The notes under the pieces were generated by a model. The model did not search any database, was not told the origin of the DNA, and saw nothing but the letters and a program-made list of their open reading frames with translations. This document shows, piece by piece, positions 33,583 to 41,838 of a stretch of DNA of 64,000 bases. The first letter of the stretch is position 1. Each line of letters begins with the position of its first letter. The stretch is from Brachybacterium sp. UMB0905 (GTDB lineage: Bacteria > Actinomycetota > Actinomycetes > Actinomycetales > Dermabacteraceae), in contig NZ_PNHL01000010.1 in NCBI RefSeq assembly GCF_002871795.1, positions 62,001-126,000 on the forward strand, written 5' to 3'. The translations under genes were made by a program, and so were the position numbers.

Positions 33583-33933
33583 CAGGTGCAGGCGCAGGGC
33601 GTCATCGATCTGCGCCATCAGCGGCGGGGGCACGCGGCCGATGCGCGGACCGAGCCACCCGGCGTCCACCGATCGCACCTGTTCCGCCTGCGCCTTCGAG
33701 TCACGATCAGTATCGGTCGCCGATGCCTCCAGCAGCACCTGGAACGGGTAGATGTGGCTGGTGTTGCCGGTGAGCGGGACGACGGTGATCACGCCGCGGC
33801 CATGACGCAGCGCGCTCGCATTCGCCCGGTCGTTGCTCACGATGACGGCCGGCCGAACCTGGTTCGCCTCGGAACCCTGGACCGGTTCGAGGTCGACCAG
33901 GTGGATGTCACCGCGCCGCACGATCGATCCCAT
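33574..33933 (-). CDS. MazF/PemK-family toxin
   Basis: 119-residue mRNA interferase candidate. The family pattern is clear: VRRGDIHLVDLEPVQGSEAN, RPAVIVSNDRAN, VITVVPLTGNTS and the C-terminal LGPRIGRVPPPLMAQIDDAL. The first Arg-Gly-Asp and the central SN-D match the RNA-binding and catalytic region of MazF. ATG 33933 is inside the antitoxin gene (26-nt overlap), giving tight coupling; the open frame continues upstream but out of family. Confidence 0.9.
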   Translation of the reverse strand: MGSIVRRGDIHLVDLEPVQGSEANQVRPAVIVSNDRANASALRHGRGVITVVPLTGNTSHIYPFQVLLEASATDTDRDSKAQAEQVRSVDAGWLGPRIGRVPPPLMAQIDDALRLHLDL

Positions 33934-34138
33934 CGGCCGAGGTCTGATCCCAGAGATCGGCCTCGCCAGAGCCCGTCCATTCATCCCAGGCCTCGGCGTA
34001 GTCCTGCTCGAGCTCGGGGTGCTGGAGCAGACGCAGCGCGCGCTGGATCCCCGCGGACCGGGAGCCCAGCCCTTCCCGGGCGATGACCTCATCCAACAGC
34101 GCGACATCCTGCTCGCTGAGACTCACACTGATCTTCAT
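33908..34138 (-). CDS. MazE-like RHH antitoxin
   Basis: 76-residue antitoxin: KISVSLSEQDVALLDEVIAR with GSRSAGIQRALRLL is a ribbon-helix-helix domain, followed by an acidic C-terminus (ELEQDYAEAWDEW) that would wrap the toxin. It precedes the toxin gene with a 26-nt overlap. ATG 34138 lies 6 nt after a strong -10 (TAGCAT), so the mRNA is probably leaderless; an inverted repeat over the -10 is the probable autoregulatory site. Confidence 0.88.
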   Translation of the reverse strand: MKISVSLSEQDVALLDEVIAREGLGSRSAGIQRALRLLQHPELEQDYAEAWDEWTGSGEADLWDQTSADGIDRAAR

Positions 34139-34144
34139 ACCGTG

Positions 34145-34190
34145 ATGCTACCGGGGTAGCACCGCAATGTCAGGACTCTGTCAGGACTCT
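34145..34190 (-). promoter_or_regulatory. mazEF promoter, operator and tandem 11-bp repeat
   Basis: On the minus strand CTGACA (34168-34173) and TAGCAT (34145-34150) are 17 bp apart, a near-ideal sigma-70-type promoter, with the ATG 6 nt after the -10. TGCTACC-GG-GGTAGCA (34146-34161), a perfect 7-bp inverted repeat, covers the -10 and is the probable antitoxin operator. GTCAGGACTCT is duplicated in tandem at 34169-34179 and 34180-34190, giving a second CTGACA copy at 34179-34184. Confidence 0.65.
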
Positions 34191-34259
34191 TTGCGGAGCG
34201 GGTCCGTGCACCGGATACGATGGCCCCGATCACATCCACGTGGGGGAGAAGGAGCTGAC

Positions 34260-35480
34260 ATGGGTTTCATCCAGGCATTCAAGGGCGCACTCGGCGGAAT
34301 GCTCGCCGATCAGTGGAGGGACTTCCTGACCGTTCCGGACGGTTTGCCGCAGACCGCCGCGCTGTTCCCGGCGGTGCCGCGCGGCACCAACGCCGGGCGC
34401 GGCTCGAACACCCGCGGGTCCGAGAACGTCATCACCAACGGCTCGAAGATCATCGTGCCGCAGGGCTACGGCCTGATCACGGTGGTCGACGGCCGCGCCA
34501 CGGGCCTGATCACCGAGGCCGGCGGCTACGAGTTCACCGACTCCTCCCCGGACTCCCGCTCCGTATTCACCGGCGATGACCTGCTGGCCTCGACCATCGG
34601 CACCTCCTGGGAGCGCTTCAAGTACGGTGGCCGCCCCTCCTCCCAGCAGCTCGCGTTCTACGTGAGCCTCAAGGAGATCCCGGGCAACCGCTTCGGCACC
34701 CAGTCCGAGATCTACTGGGATGACGCCTACCTCAACTCCCAGGTCGGCGCCGTCACCCGCGGCACCTACACGCTGCGGATCATCGACCCGCTGCTGTTCG
34801 TGCACAACTTCGTGCCCGCGGCGTTCATCTCCGCCGGCGCCCCCGTGTTCGACTTCTCCGACCCCGACAATGTGGCCGGTGACCAGCTGTTCCAGGAGGT
34901 CGTGGGCTCTCTCGCGGCGGCGTTCTCCCGCTACACGAACGATCCTGACAAGGGCAACCGCATCACCCGCATCCAGGGTGACTCGGTGGGCTTCGCACAG
35001 TCCCTCTCCGCCGCGGTGGAGGAGAACTACCGCTGGTCCACCGACCGGGGCCTGGCGATTGTGAAGACCACCATCGTCTCCATCGAGTACGACGAGAACA
35101 CTCGCGCGCTGCTCAAGGACGTCCAGCAGGCCGACGCCCTCTCCGGCGCTCGCTCGCAGTCCTTCCTCAACCAGTCCGTGGCCCGCGGTGTGCAGGCCGC
35201 TGGGGAGAGCGGTGGCGGCGGAGCGGGCCTGGCCATGTTCGGCATGGGCGCGAATGCCGCCGGCGGCCTCGTGCAGCCGGCGCAGCCCTGGTCCCCGCCC
35301 GGCCAGCCGGGTGCGCAGCAGGGCGGTGCGCAGCCGGGCGCCGAACAGCAGGGCAGCGCCCCGCAGGGCGGCACCGAGGATCCCGTGGCGAAGCTCGCCC
35401 AGTACAAGCAGATGCTGGAGCAGGGGCTCATCACGGAGGAGGACTACGAGGCGGCGAAGAAGGCCGCCCTGGGTCTGTGA
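34260..35480 (+). CDS. YdjI-like SPFH ('virion core') protein with SHOCT tail
   Basis: 406-residue soluble SPFH-type protein of the COG4260 group, like B. subtilis YdjI. N-terminal GFIQAFKGALGGMLADQWRD and VPQGYGLITVVDGRATGLI are diagnostic; the middle region is the SPFH fold, followed by an Ala/Gly/Gln/Pro-rich linker (about 310-365) and a C-terminal SHOCT motif (AKLAQYKQMLEQGLITEEDY). ATG 34260 has a strong GGGGGAGAAGGAG upstream. In B. subtilis YdjI works with YdjG and YdjH, homologue-like genes of which follow here. Confidence 0.88.
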   Translation: MGFIQAFKGALGGMLADQWRDFLTVPDGLPQTAALFPAVPRGTNAGRGSNTRGSENVITNGSKIIVPQGYGLITVVDGRATGLITEAGGYEFTDSSPDSRSVFTGDDLLASTIGTSWERFKYGGRPSSQQLAFYVSLKEIPGNRFGTQSEIYWDDAYLNSQVGAVTRGTYTLRIIDPLLFVHNFVPAAFISAGAPVFDFSDPDNVAGDQLFQEVVGSLAAAFSRYTNDPDKGNRITRIQGDSVGFAQSLSAAVEENYRWSTDRGLAIVKTTIVSIEYDENTRALLKDVQQADALSGARSQSFLNQSVARGVQAAGESGGGGAGLAMFGMGANAAGGLVQPAQPWSPPGQPGAQQGGAQPGAEQQGSAPQGGTEDPVAKLAQYKQMLEQGLITEEDYEAAKKAALGL

Positions 35481-35488
35481 CCGGCGAG

Positions 35489-35494
35489 TATCCT
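35489..35494 (+). promoter_or_regulatory. Possible internal -10 before the zinc-ribbon gene
   Basis: TATCCT, 8 nt before ATG 35503, in the 22-bp gap after the YdjI-like gene; spacing is one or two longer than at the other leaderless starts, so this is a weak call. Confidence 0.3.
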
Positions 35495-35502
35495 GAGCGC
35501 CG

Positions 35503-36795
35503 ATGAGCAACCCTCCACCTCCGCGCCCACCGTGGGCGCACCCGGATCAGCCGGATCCCGCAGGCCAGCCGCCGCCTGCGCATCCGCAGCCGCCGGCGCC
35601 TGAGGTCGAAGACCGCATCATCGACACCAGCTCGGGGCGTGCCGATGGCCTGGCCCGCTGCCCCAGCTGCGGTGGCACCGACATCGCGTATTCGTTGCAG
35701 CAGAAGGCTCTTGTCTGCGGTCACTGCCGCAGTGCGTGGAACGAGCCGGTGCTCGAGACGGAGTTCGGGCTGGACTCCTCGATCGCGGAGCTGCGCGGCC
35801 ACACCATGGCCTCCGGCACGCAGGATGTGCGCGATGACCTCACGCAGATGACCCTGAAGTGCCAGGGCTGCGGCGCCGAGGTGGTCATCAACGTCGACGA
35901 GCAGCTGCACGCCCGCTGCCATTGGTGCCGCCAGCACCTTTCGGTGAACTCGCAGATCCCCAACGGTGCGGTGCCCGATGCCGTCCTGCCCTTCCAGCTC
36001 ACCCGCGAGGAGGCGATCGCGCGGATCGAGGAGTTCGCCGGCAAGCGCCGCACCTTCGCCCTCGGGGCGTTCAAGAACGAGTTCGTGCCCGAGAACGTCA
36101 TGGGTGTGTACATCCCCTACCTCGTGGTGGACGGCAACCTCCACGCGGTCGTGCAGGGCACGGGAGAGGTCACCACCCGGCAGTACACGGTCTCCCGCAA
36201 GGTCGGGGACCGCACCGTGCGCGAGACCTACTACGACGCCGATGTCTATGCCGTGGAGCGGGCTTTCGACATGCTCGTCAACGACCTCACCGTCGAATCC
36301 TCCGAGCGCTACAGCGCCGGTGCCGCACGGGGAGCCACCACCAACGTTCTCAACGCCGTCCAGCCCTACGACGTGCACGCCGCCGTGGTCTACAACCCCA
36401 ACTACCTCAAGGGGTTCACCTCGGAGCGGCGCGACCTCAACGTGCGGGACGTCGATGATCAGGTGGAGGAGAAGTTCCTGGCGATCGCCCGCGCCAAGGC
36501 CCTGCCCACCATCTCCCGCTACGACCGCGGCGTGCGCTGGGAGCAGGAGGGAGTGGGGGTGCGCGGCACCCGCTGGGTGTCCGTCGCGGTGCCGGTGTGG
36601 CTGTACAGCTACGGGCAGCGCAACAGCCAGGGCACGGTCGATATGGTGCACTACATCGCGGTCAACGGCCGCACCGGCACCACCATGGGATCGGTGCCCG
36701 TCTCGCACCCGAAGATCTTCGCCGCCTCCTGCGCTGTCGGCACGGTGGTCGGCGTGATCGCCGCGGTGATCGGTGTGCTGGCGATGTTTGTGTGA
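35503..36795 (+). CDS. YdjG-like TFIIB-type zinc-ribbon membrane protein
   Basis: 430 residues. A Pro-rich N-terminus is followed by two zinc ribbons (CPSCGGTDI with VCGHCRSAW near 50-75, and KCQGCGAEV with RCHWCRQHL near 120-145), a long beta-rich central domain, and one or two C-terminal transmembrane helices (IFAASCAVGTVVGVIAAVIG). This is the architecture of B. subtilis YdjG, which together with YdjH recruits PspA to stressed membrane. It sits between a YdjI-like SPFH protein and a small YdjH-position membrane protein, with 22-bp and 10-bp gaps. Confidence 0.85.
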   Translation: MSNPPPPRPPWAHPDQPDPAGQPPPAHPQPPAPEVEDRIIDTSSGRADGLARCPSCGGTDIAYSLQQKALVCGHCRSAWNEPVLETEFGLDSSIAELRGHTMASGTQDVRDDLTQMTLKCQGCGAEVVINVDEQLHARCHWCRQHLSVNSQIPNGAVPDAVLPFQLTREEAIARIEEFAGKRRTFALGAFKNEFVPENVMGVYIPYLVVDGNLHAVVQGTGEVTTRQYTVSRKVGDRTVRETYYDADVYAVERAFDMLVNDLTVESSERYSAGAARGATTNVLNAVQPYDVHAAVVYNPNYLKGFTSERRDLNVRDVDDQVEEKFLAIARAKALPTISRYDRGVRWEQEGVGVRGTRWVSVAVPVWLYSYGQRNSQGTVDMVHYIAVNGRTGTTMGSVPVSHPKIFAASCAVGTVVGVIAAVIGVLAMFV

Positions 36796-36805
36796 GGAGC
36801 CTGCT

Positions 36806-37135
36806 GTGGACCTGCTGCTGACCCTTGTGGCCTCCGGTGCCGCGGATCCGGTGACGGCACCGCTGCTGGCCGGATCCGACGACGGCACCATCGGCGTGAT
36901 GTTCCCGCTGCTGGCCGGCCCGGCGGCCTTCATCGCCGTGTATGTCGGGATCTACAGCTACTACCGCAACACCAAGAAGCGGCACATCTTCGAGAAGGAG
37001 ACCGATGTGAAGGTCGGCAATCTGCGCCAGCGCGATCGACGCACCGGTTCCAACAACCGCCAGAAGAGCCGCACCATGTCCGGGGCGAACTCGAGCGATC
37101 ACCTCTCGCGGGTGCGCCGGGTGCGGGTCAGATGA
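36806..37135 (+). CDS. Small membrane protein in the YdjH position
   Basis: 109 residues. A hydrophobic N-terminus (about 2-15), a second hydrophobic segment (about 33-55) and a basic cytosolic C-terminus with many Arg and Ser. GTG 36806 has GAGGAG upstream; it overlaps the next gene by 4 nt. No recognised domain; I place it as YdjH-like by position and size class only, so this part is uncertain. Confidence 0.65.
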   Translation: MDLLLTLVASGAADPVTAPLLAGSDDGTIGVMFPLLAGPAAFIAVYVGIYSYYRNTKKRHIFEKETDVKVGNLRQRDRRTGSNNRQKSRTMSGANSSDHLSRVRRVRVR

Positions 37136-38814
37136 CCGCCCCAGGGGCTGCCGGGGCAGCAGGGCATGAGGCCGACGTCATCGTCGTCGGCGCGGGACTG
37201 GCCGGGCTGGTCGCCGCCACCGAGATCGCCGCCGCCGGCCGACGGGTCCTGCTGCTCGAGCGTGAAGGCGAGCAGGACCTGGGCGGTCAGGCCTGGTGGA
37301 GCTTCGGCGGGCTGTTCCTCATCGACTCCCCGGAGCAGCGCCGCCTGGGCATCCGCGACAGCCTCGAGCTGGCCCGCCAGGACTGGCTGGGCTCGGCCGC
37401 CTTCGACTCCCCCGAGGACCACTGGCCGCGCCGCTGGGCCGAGGCCTACCTGCAGTTCGCCGCCACCGAGAAGCGGGACTGGCTGCGCTCCCTGGGCCAC
37501 CGCCTGTTCCCCGTGGTGGGCTGGGCCGAGCGCGGCGACGGCCGCGCCGAGGGCCACGGCAACTCCGTGCCCCGCTTCCACATCACCTGGGGCACCGGCC
37601 CCGGGATCGTCGAGCCCTTCGCCCGCCGCCTGGCCGAGCAGCAGCAGGCCGGACGGATCCAGGTGCGCCACCGCCACGCCGTCGAGGACCTGCTGGTCCA
37701 GGACGATGCGGTCGTCGGCGTGCGCGGCAGCATCCTCGCCCCCCATCACGATGACCGCGGCGTCGGCTCCACCCGGGAGACCATCGGGGAGTTCAGCGAG
37801 CGCGCGGCGGCCGTCGTGATCGCGACCGGCGGTATCGGCGGCAATGAGGAGCTGGTGCGCCAGCTGTGGCCCGCGGAGCTCGGCACCATGCCCACCGACA
37901 TCGTCCACGGCGTGCCCGAGAGCGTGGACGGCTCCGGCATGCTCGCCGCGCAGCGGGCCGGTGCCCACTGGATCCACCAGGACCGCATGTGGCACTACAC
38001 CGAGGGCGTGCGCAACTGGGATCCGATCTGGCGCGGCCACGGCATCCGCATCCTGCCCGGCCCCTCCTCACTGTGGCTGGATGCCCACGGGAACCGTCTG
38101 CCTGCCCCCGCCTACCCGGGCTTCGACACCACCAGCACCCTGCGGCACCTGCGCACCACCGGGCATGACCACTCCTGGTTCGTGCTCACCCCGAAGATCA
38201 TCGCCAAGGAGTTCGCACTCTCCGGATCCGAGCAGAACCCCGACCTCACCGGCAAGGACTGGAAGCAGGTCCTCGCGCGGGTGCGGCCCGGCGCCCCCGG
38301 CCCCGTGCAGGCCTTCCTGGACCACGGGGAGGACTTCCTGCAGGCCGCCACCGTCCCCGAGCTCGTCGCACAGATGAACGCCCTGGTGGGGGAGGACCTC
38401 GTGGACGCCGAGGCGCTCGAGCGCACCATCCGGGCGCGCGATGCGGAGATCACCAACTCCTTCAGCAAGGACATGCAGGTCACCGCGCTGCGCGGAGCCC
38501 GGAAGTACCTCGGCGACCGTCTGATCCGCACCGCCGCCCCGCACCGCCTGCTGGATCCCTCCGCCGGTGGGCTGATCGCCGTGCGCCTGCACGTGCTGCT
38601 GCGCAAGACCCTCGGCGGGCTCGAGACGGATCTGTCCGGTCGGGCTCTGCGCGAGGGCGGGCAGGTGCTCACGGGCCTGTACGCGGCAGGGGAGGCCAGC
38701 GGCTTCGGCGGCGGCGGCGTCCACGGCCACAGCGCCCTGGAGGGCACCTTCCTGGGCGGCGCACTGTTCTCCGGCCGCCAGGCCGCCCGGGGAGTGCTCG
38801 CGGACCTGCGCTGA
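37132..38814 (+). CDS. FAD-binding dehydrogenase (KstD/fumarate-reductase-like)
   Basis: 560-residue flavoprotein. N-terminal dinucleotide motif VIVVGAGLAGLVAATEIAAAG, then QAWWSFGGLFLIDSPEQRR, and at the C-terminus LTGLYAAGEASGFGGGGVHG and LEGTFLGGALFSGRQAA close the FAD site. This group is often annotated 3-ketosteroid-dehydrogenase-like but the substrate is unproven. ATG 37132 overlaps the small membrane-protein stop (ATGA), tying it to the YdjI-like operon; the functional reason is unclear. Confidence 0.87.
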   Translation: MTAPGAAGAAGHEADVIVVGAGLAGLVAATEIAAAGRRVLLLEREGEQDLGGQAWWSFGGLFLIDSPEQRRLGIRDSLELARQDWLGSAAFDSPEDHWPRRWAEAYLQFAATEKRDWLRSLGHRLFPVVGWAERGDGRAEGHGNSVPRFHITWGTGPGIVEPFARRLAEQQQAGRIQVRHRHAVEDLLVQDDAVVGVRGSILAPHHDDRGVGSTRETIGEFSERAAAVVIATGGIGGNEELVRQLWPAELGTMPTDIVHGVPESVDGSGMLAAQRAGAHWIHQDRMWHYTEGVRNWDPIWRGHGIRILPGPSSLWLDAHGNRLPAPAYPGFDTTSTLRHLRTTGHDHSWFVLTPKIIAKEFALSGSEQNPDLTGKDWKQVLARVRPGAPGPVQAFLDHGEDFLQAATVPELVAQMNALVGEDLVDAEALERTIRARDAEITNSFSKDMQVTALRGARKYLGDRLIRTAAPHRLLDPSAGGLIAVRLHVLLRKTLGGLETDLSGRALREGGQVLTGLYAAGEASGFGGGGVHGHSALEGTFLGGALFSGRQAARGVLADLR

Positions 38815-38819
38815 TCAGC

Positions 38820-39692
38820 TCAGCCCTGCGTCGGTTCGGCGCCCTCCACCAGGATCGTCGAGAAGTCCCGGTCTCCGTGGCCGGCCGCCTGCTCCGCCTC
38901 GAGGGAGGCCAGAGCCGCCCGCAGCGCCGGCAGGTCGGAGCCGGGACGGTCCCCATCGGCCGCCTGCACCGTGTCGATCATCAGCCGGGCGTCCTTCGCG
39001 ATGGCATCGGCGGTGAAGTCTCCGCCCTCGGTGCTGCGCTCGCGCCGCACGAACGGCCCCTTCATCCCGGCGATGAACGCCAGGCCCGTCGAGTCCAGCA
39101 TCTCCAGGGTCGCCTCCGCGTCCACCCCGCAGGCCGCCCCGAGGGCGAACGCCTCCCGCAGCCCCTGCGCGCTGATCGCCAGCGCGAGGTTCGCCAGCAG
39201 CTTCCCGGTCGCGGCGGCACGCCCGGAGTCCACGCCGCGCAGCCGCGCCGGATCCGCCCACGGTGCGACGAGCTCGAGCACCTCCTCGCGGCGCGCGGCA
39301 TCGGCGGTGCCGACGTACACGCCGAGCTTCCCCTGCCGGGCCGGGCCCAGGGTGCCCACCACCGGCACCCCCACATAGGTGGGGACCGCAGCGGCGAACT
39401 CATCGGCATCCGCCGGGGAGACGGTCGTCGTGTCCACCCAGGTGACGCCCGATGGGATCAGCCCGGGCTCGATCACGGTCTCCCGCACCGCGTCGGGGCC
39501 GAACAGCGCGGTGACCACCACCTCGGCGCCCTCCACCGCCTGCGCGGGCGTGGACGCGATCTGCGCCCCGGCCTCGGCGAGGCGCGCGGTGCGCTCCGTG
39601 GTGCGGTTCCAGACGGTCAGCTCATGATCAGCCAGCAGGTGCAGCGCGAGCTCGGTGCCCATACGGCCGGTTCCCAGGAATGCGATTCTCAT
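38820..39692 (-). CDS. 3-hydroxyisobutyrate dehydrogenase-like NAD(P) oxidoreductase
   Basis: 290-residue beta-hydroxyacid dehydrogenase-like enzyme. N-terminal Rossmann motif MRIAFLGTGRMGTELALHLL begins at the chosen ATG 39692 (an in-frame ATG at 39728 is upstream of it). Conserved GAQIASTPAQAVEGAEVVVT and the substrate-binding GTLGPARQGKLGVYVG loop (usually GG(x)xGA) are seen; SGRAAATGKLLANLALA carries the catalytic Lys. Substrate unknown. Convergent with the FAD dehydrogenase with a 5-bp gap. Confidence 0.85.
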   Translation of the reverse strand: MRIAFLGTGRMGTELALHLLADHELTVWNRTTERTARLAEAGAQIASTPAQAVEGAEVVVTALFGPDAVRETVIEPGLIPSGVTWVDTTTVSPADADEFAAAVPTYVGVPVVGTLGPARQGKLGVYVGTADAARREEVLELVAPWADPARLRGVDSGRAAATGKLLANLALAISAQGLREAFALGAACGVDAEATLEMLDSTGLAFIAGMKGPFVRRERSTEGGDFTADAIAKDARLMIDTVQAADGDRPGSDLPALRAALASLEAEQAAGHGDRDFSTILVEGAEPTQG

Positions 39693-39756
39693 GCCCGCCA
39701 GTCTCTCAGCTGTCCGTCGGGAGCACACGGTCTTCTCGTCGGCGGCCGCAGAGGCG

Positions 39757-39762
39757 TACCGT
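39757..39762 (+). promoter_or_regulatory. -10-like hexamer of the secreted endonuclease/phosphatase gene
   Basis: TACCGT, 7 nt before ATG 39770, with TTCTCG 18 bp upstream as a weak -35. Confidence 0.45.
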
Positions 39763-39769
39763 GGGGCCC

Positions 39770-40990
39770 ATGACTCCTCGAGTGACCCGTCGCTCCGCGA
39801 TCGCCGCCGCCGCTGCCGCGGGACTGGGACTGCCCACTGCCGCGCACGCCGCCCCCGCGCCGGGGCGGCGCTCCGGACGCTTCACCACCGTGCGCGTGGC
39901 CACCTACAACGTGTCCCTCAACCGCCCCGAGGAGGGCAAGCTGCTGGAGGACCTGGCCTCCGGCACCGATGCGCAGATCGCCGCGATCGCCGAAGTCATC
40001 CAGATCAACAACCCCGACATCATCCTCCTGAACGAGGTGGACCACGATGACGCCGGGCGCGCCGTGGATCTGCTGCGCGAGAAGTACCTCGAGGTCTCGC
40101 AGCACGGCAAGAGCCCCGTCCACTACCCCTACGCCTTCACCGCACCGGTGAACACCGGGGTGCCCTCGGGACTGGACCTGAACCGCGACGGCACCGTCGG
40201 TGGGCCCGATGACGCCTGGGGCTTCGGCGAGTTCCCCGGCCAGTACGGCATGGTGGTGCTCTCGCGCCTGCCGATCCTCACCGAGCAGGTGCGCACCTTC
40301 CAGAACCTGCGCTGGGCGGACATGCCCTCGAGCCTGCTGCCCGCGGAGTTCTACGGCCCTGAGATCACCGCGCAGCTGCGGCTCAGCTCCAAGTCCCACT
40401 GGGACGTGCCGGTGCAGGTGGGCTCGACCGTGCTGCATGTGCTGACCGCCCACCCCACCCCGCCGAGCTTCGACGGCCCGGAGAAGCGCAATCAGCGCCG
40501 CAACTATGACGAGATCCGCCTGTGGGCGGACTACCTCAGCCCCGGTCGCCGCTCCCACTGGATCGTCGACGATGCGGGTGTGCGCGGGGGCCTGCACCCC
40601 AGCGAGCCCTTCGTCATCCTCGGCGACTACAACTCCGATCCGCACGACGGGGACTCCTGGCCTGGGGCGATCGACCAGCTGCTGACGCACCCGCGCATCC
40701 AGGACCCGCAGCCGACCAGCGACGGCGCCGTCGAGGCGGCCCGCGAGCAGGGCGGTGCGAACGATGAGCACCGCTCCAAGGCCCGCTTCGACACGGCGGA
40801 TTTCGGCGATGACCCGCGGCCCGGCAACCTGCGCGTGGACTATGTCCTGCCGGCGAAGACCCTGCAGGTGGCCTCCTCCGGCGTGTTCTGGCCGCGGCAG
40901 GGCGCCCCCGGCAGCGAGCTGACCGGCACCCACCCCTTCCCCACCTCCGACCACCGCCTCGTGCGGGTGGACCTGCAGGTCAAGGAATGA
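39770..40990 (+). CDS. Secreted endonuclease/exonuclease/phosphatase-family protein
   Basis: 406 residues of the EEP fold (DNase I / sphingomyelinase / phosphoesterase). The N-terminus MTPRVTRRSAIAAAAAAGLG is a twin-arginine-type signal with a cleavable AHA-AP site, so it is exported. Catalytic landmarks: VATYNVSLNRPEE, DIILLNEVDHDDA, HVLTAHPTP, FVILGDYNSDP and the final TSDHRLV (general-base His). ATG 39770 has TACCGT 7 nt before it. It overlaps the rhodanese gene (ATGA). Substrate (nucleic acid, phospholipid or other) is not determinable. Confidence 0.87.
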   Translation: MTPRVTRRSAIAAAAAAGLGLPTAAHAAPAPGRRSGRFTTVRVATYNVSLNRPEEGKLLEDLASGTDAQIAAIAEVIQINNPDIILLNEVDHDDAGRAVDLLREKYLEVSQHGKSPVHYPYAFTAPVNTGVPSGLDLNRDGTVGGPDDAWGFGEFPGQYGMVVLSRLPILTEQVRTFQNLRWADMPSSLLPAEFYGPEITAQLRLSSKSHWDVPVQVGSTVLHVLTAHPTPPSFDGPEKRNQRRNYDEIRLWADYLSPGRRSHWIVDDAGVRGGLHPSEPFVILGDYNSDPHDGDSWPGAIDQLLTHPRIQDPQPTSDGAVEAAREQGGANDEHRSKARFDTADFGDDPRPGNLRVDYVLPAKTLQVASSGVFWPRQGAPGSELTGTHPFPTSDHRLVRVDLQVKE

Positions 40991-41835
40991 CCTCCGGGGT
41001 GGCCGCCGTGCCGCTGCCCCCGCTGATCGACGGCGAACAGCTGCCCGCCCTGCTGGAACGCCCCGACGTGCGGCTGCTGGATGTGCGCTGGGCGCTCGAC
41101 GGCTCCAAGGGCGAGCACACGTACCTCGAAGGGCACCTGCCCGGCGCGGTGTACATCGATCTGCCCACCCAGCTCGCCGCCCTCGCGCGCCCCGCGGCCG
41201 GTCGGCATCCGCTGCCGGAGCCGGAGGACTTTGCCGCCGTGCTGCGCGCAGCGGGCATCAGTACCCACACCACGGTCATCGCCTATGACGACACCGACGG
41301 GTCGCAGGCCGCCCGCCTGGTGTGGATGCTGCGGGCCCTCGGGCAGGATGCCGCGCTGCTCTCCGGTGGCCTTGCCGCCTGGGACGTGCCGCTCGAGACC
41401 GGACCGGTGCAGGTCGAGCCCGGGGATGTGCCCGCCCGCGCCTGGCCGGCCGAGCGGATCGCCAGCGCCGATGACGTCGCCGCCGGAAAGGCGCTGGTCA
41501 TCGATGCCCGCGCCCCGGAGCGCTACCGCGGTGAGAGCGAGCCGATGGACCCGCGGGCCGGCCACGTGCCCGGGGCGATCAACCTGCCCTTCACCGGCAA
41601 CACCGATGAGCAGGGACGCTTCTGGCCCGCCCCGCGGCTGCGCGAACGCTTCATCGCCGCCGGGGTGCCGGAGGACGGAGATGTCATCGTCTACTGCGGC
41701 TCCGGCGTCACCGCCACCCACAATCTGCTGGCCCTCGAAGCCGCCGGGTTCCCGCCGCCGCGGCTGTTCCCCGGCTCCTGGTCGCAGTGGAGCGCGGACC
41801 CTGACCGGCCGGTGGCCACGGGCCCGAACCCCTGA
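40987..41835 (+). CDS. Sulfurtransferase (two-domain rhodanese)
   Basis: 282 residues with two rhodanese domains: an N-terminal inactive one (RLLDVRWALDGSKGEHTYLE) and a catalytic C-terminal one with the active-site loop VIVYCGSGVTATHNLLAL, where Cys is the sulfur carrier. Thiosulfate or 3-mercaptopyruvate are the usual donors; the CGSGVTA loop is typical of thiosulfate/mercaptopyruvate sulfurtransferases of actinobacteria. Translationally coupled to the preceding exported phosphoesterase-fold gene; only the phosphoesterase has an export signal. Confidence 0.92.
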   Translation: MTSGVAAVPLPPLIDGEQLPALLERPDVRLLDVRWALDGSKGEHTYLEGHLPGAVYIDLPTQLAALARPAAGRHPLPEPEDFAAVLRAAGISTHTTVIAYDDTDGSQAARLVWMLRALGQDAALLSGGLAAWDVPLETGPVQVEPGDVPARAWPAERIASADDVAAGKALVIDARAPERYRGESEPMDPRAGHVPGAINLPFTGNTDEQGRFWPAPRLRERFIAAGVPEDGDVIVYCGSGVTATHNLLALEAAGFPPPRLFPGSWSQWSADPDRPVATGPNP

Positions 41836-41838
41836 GCC

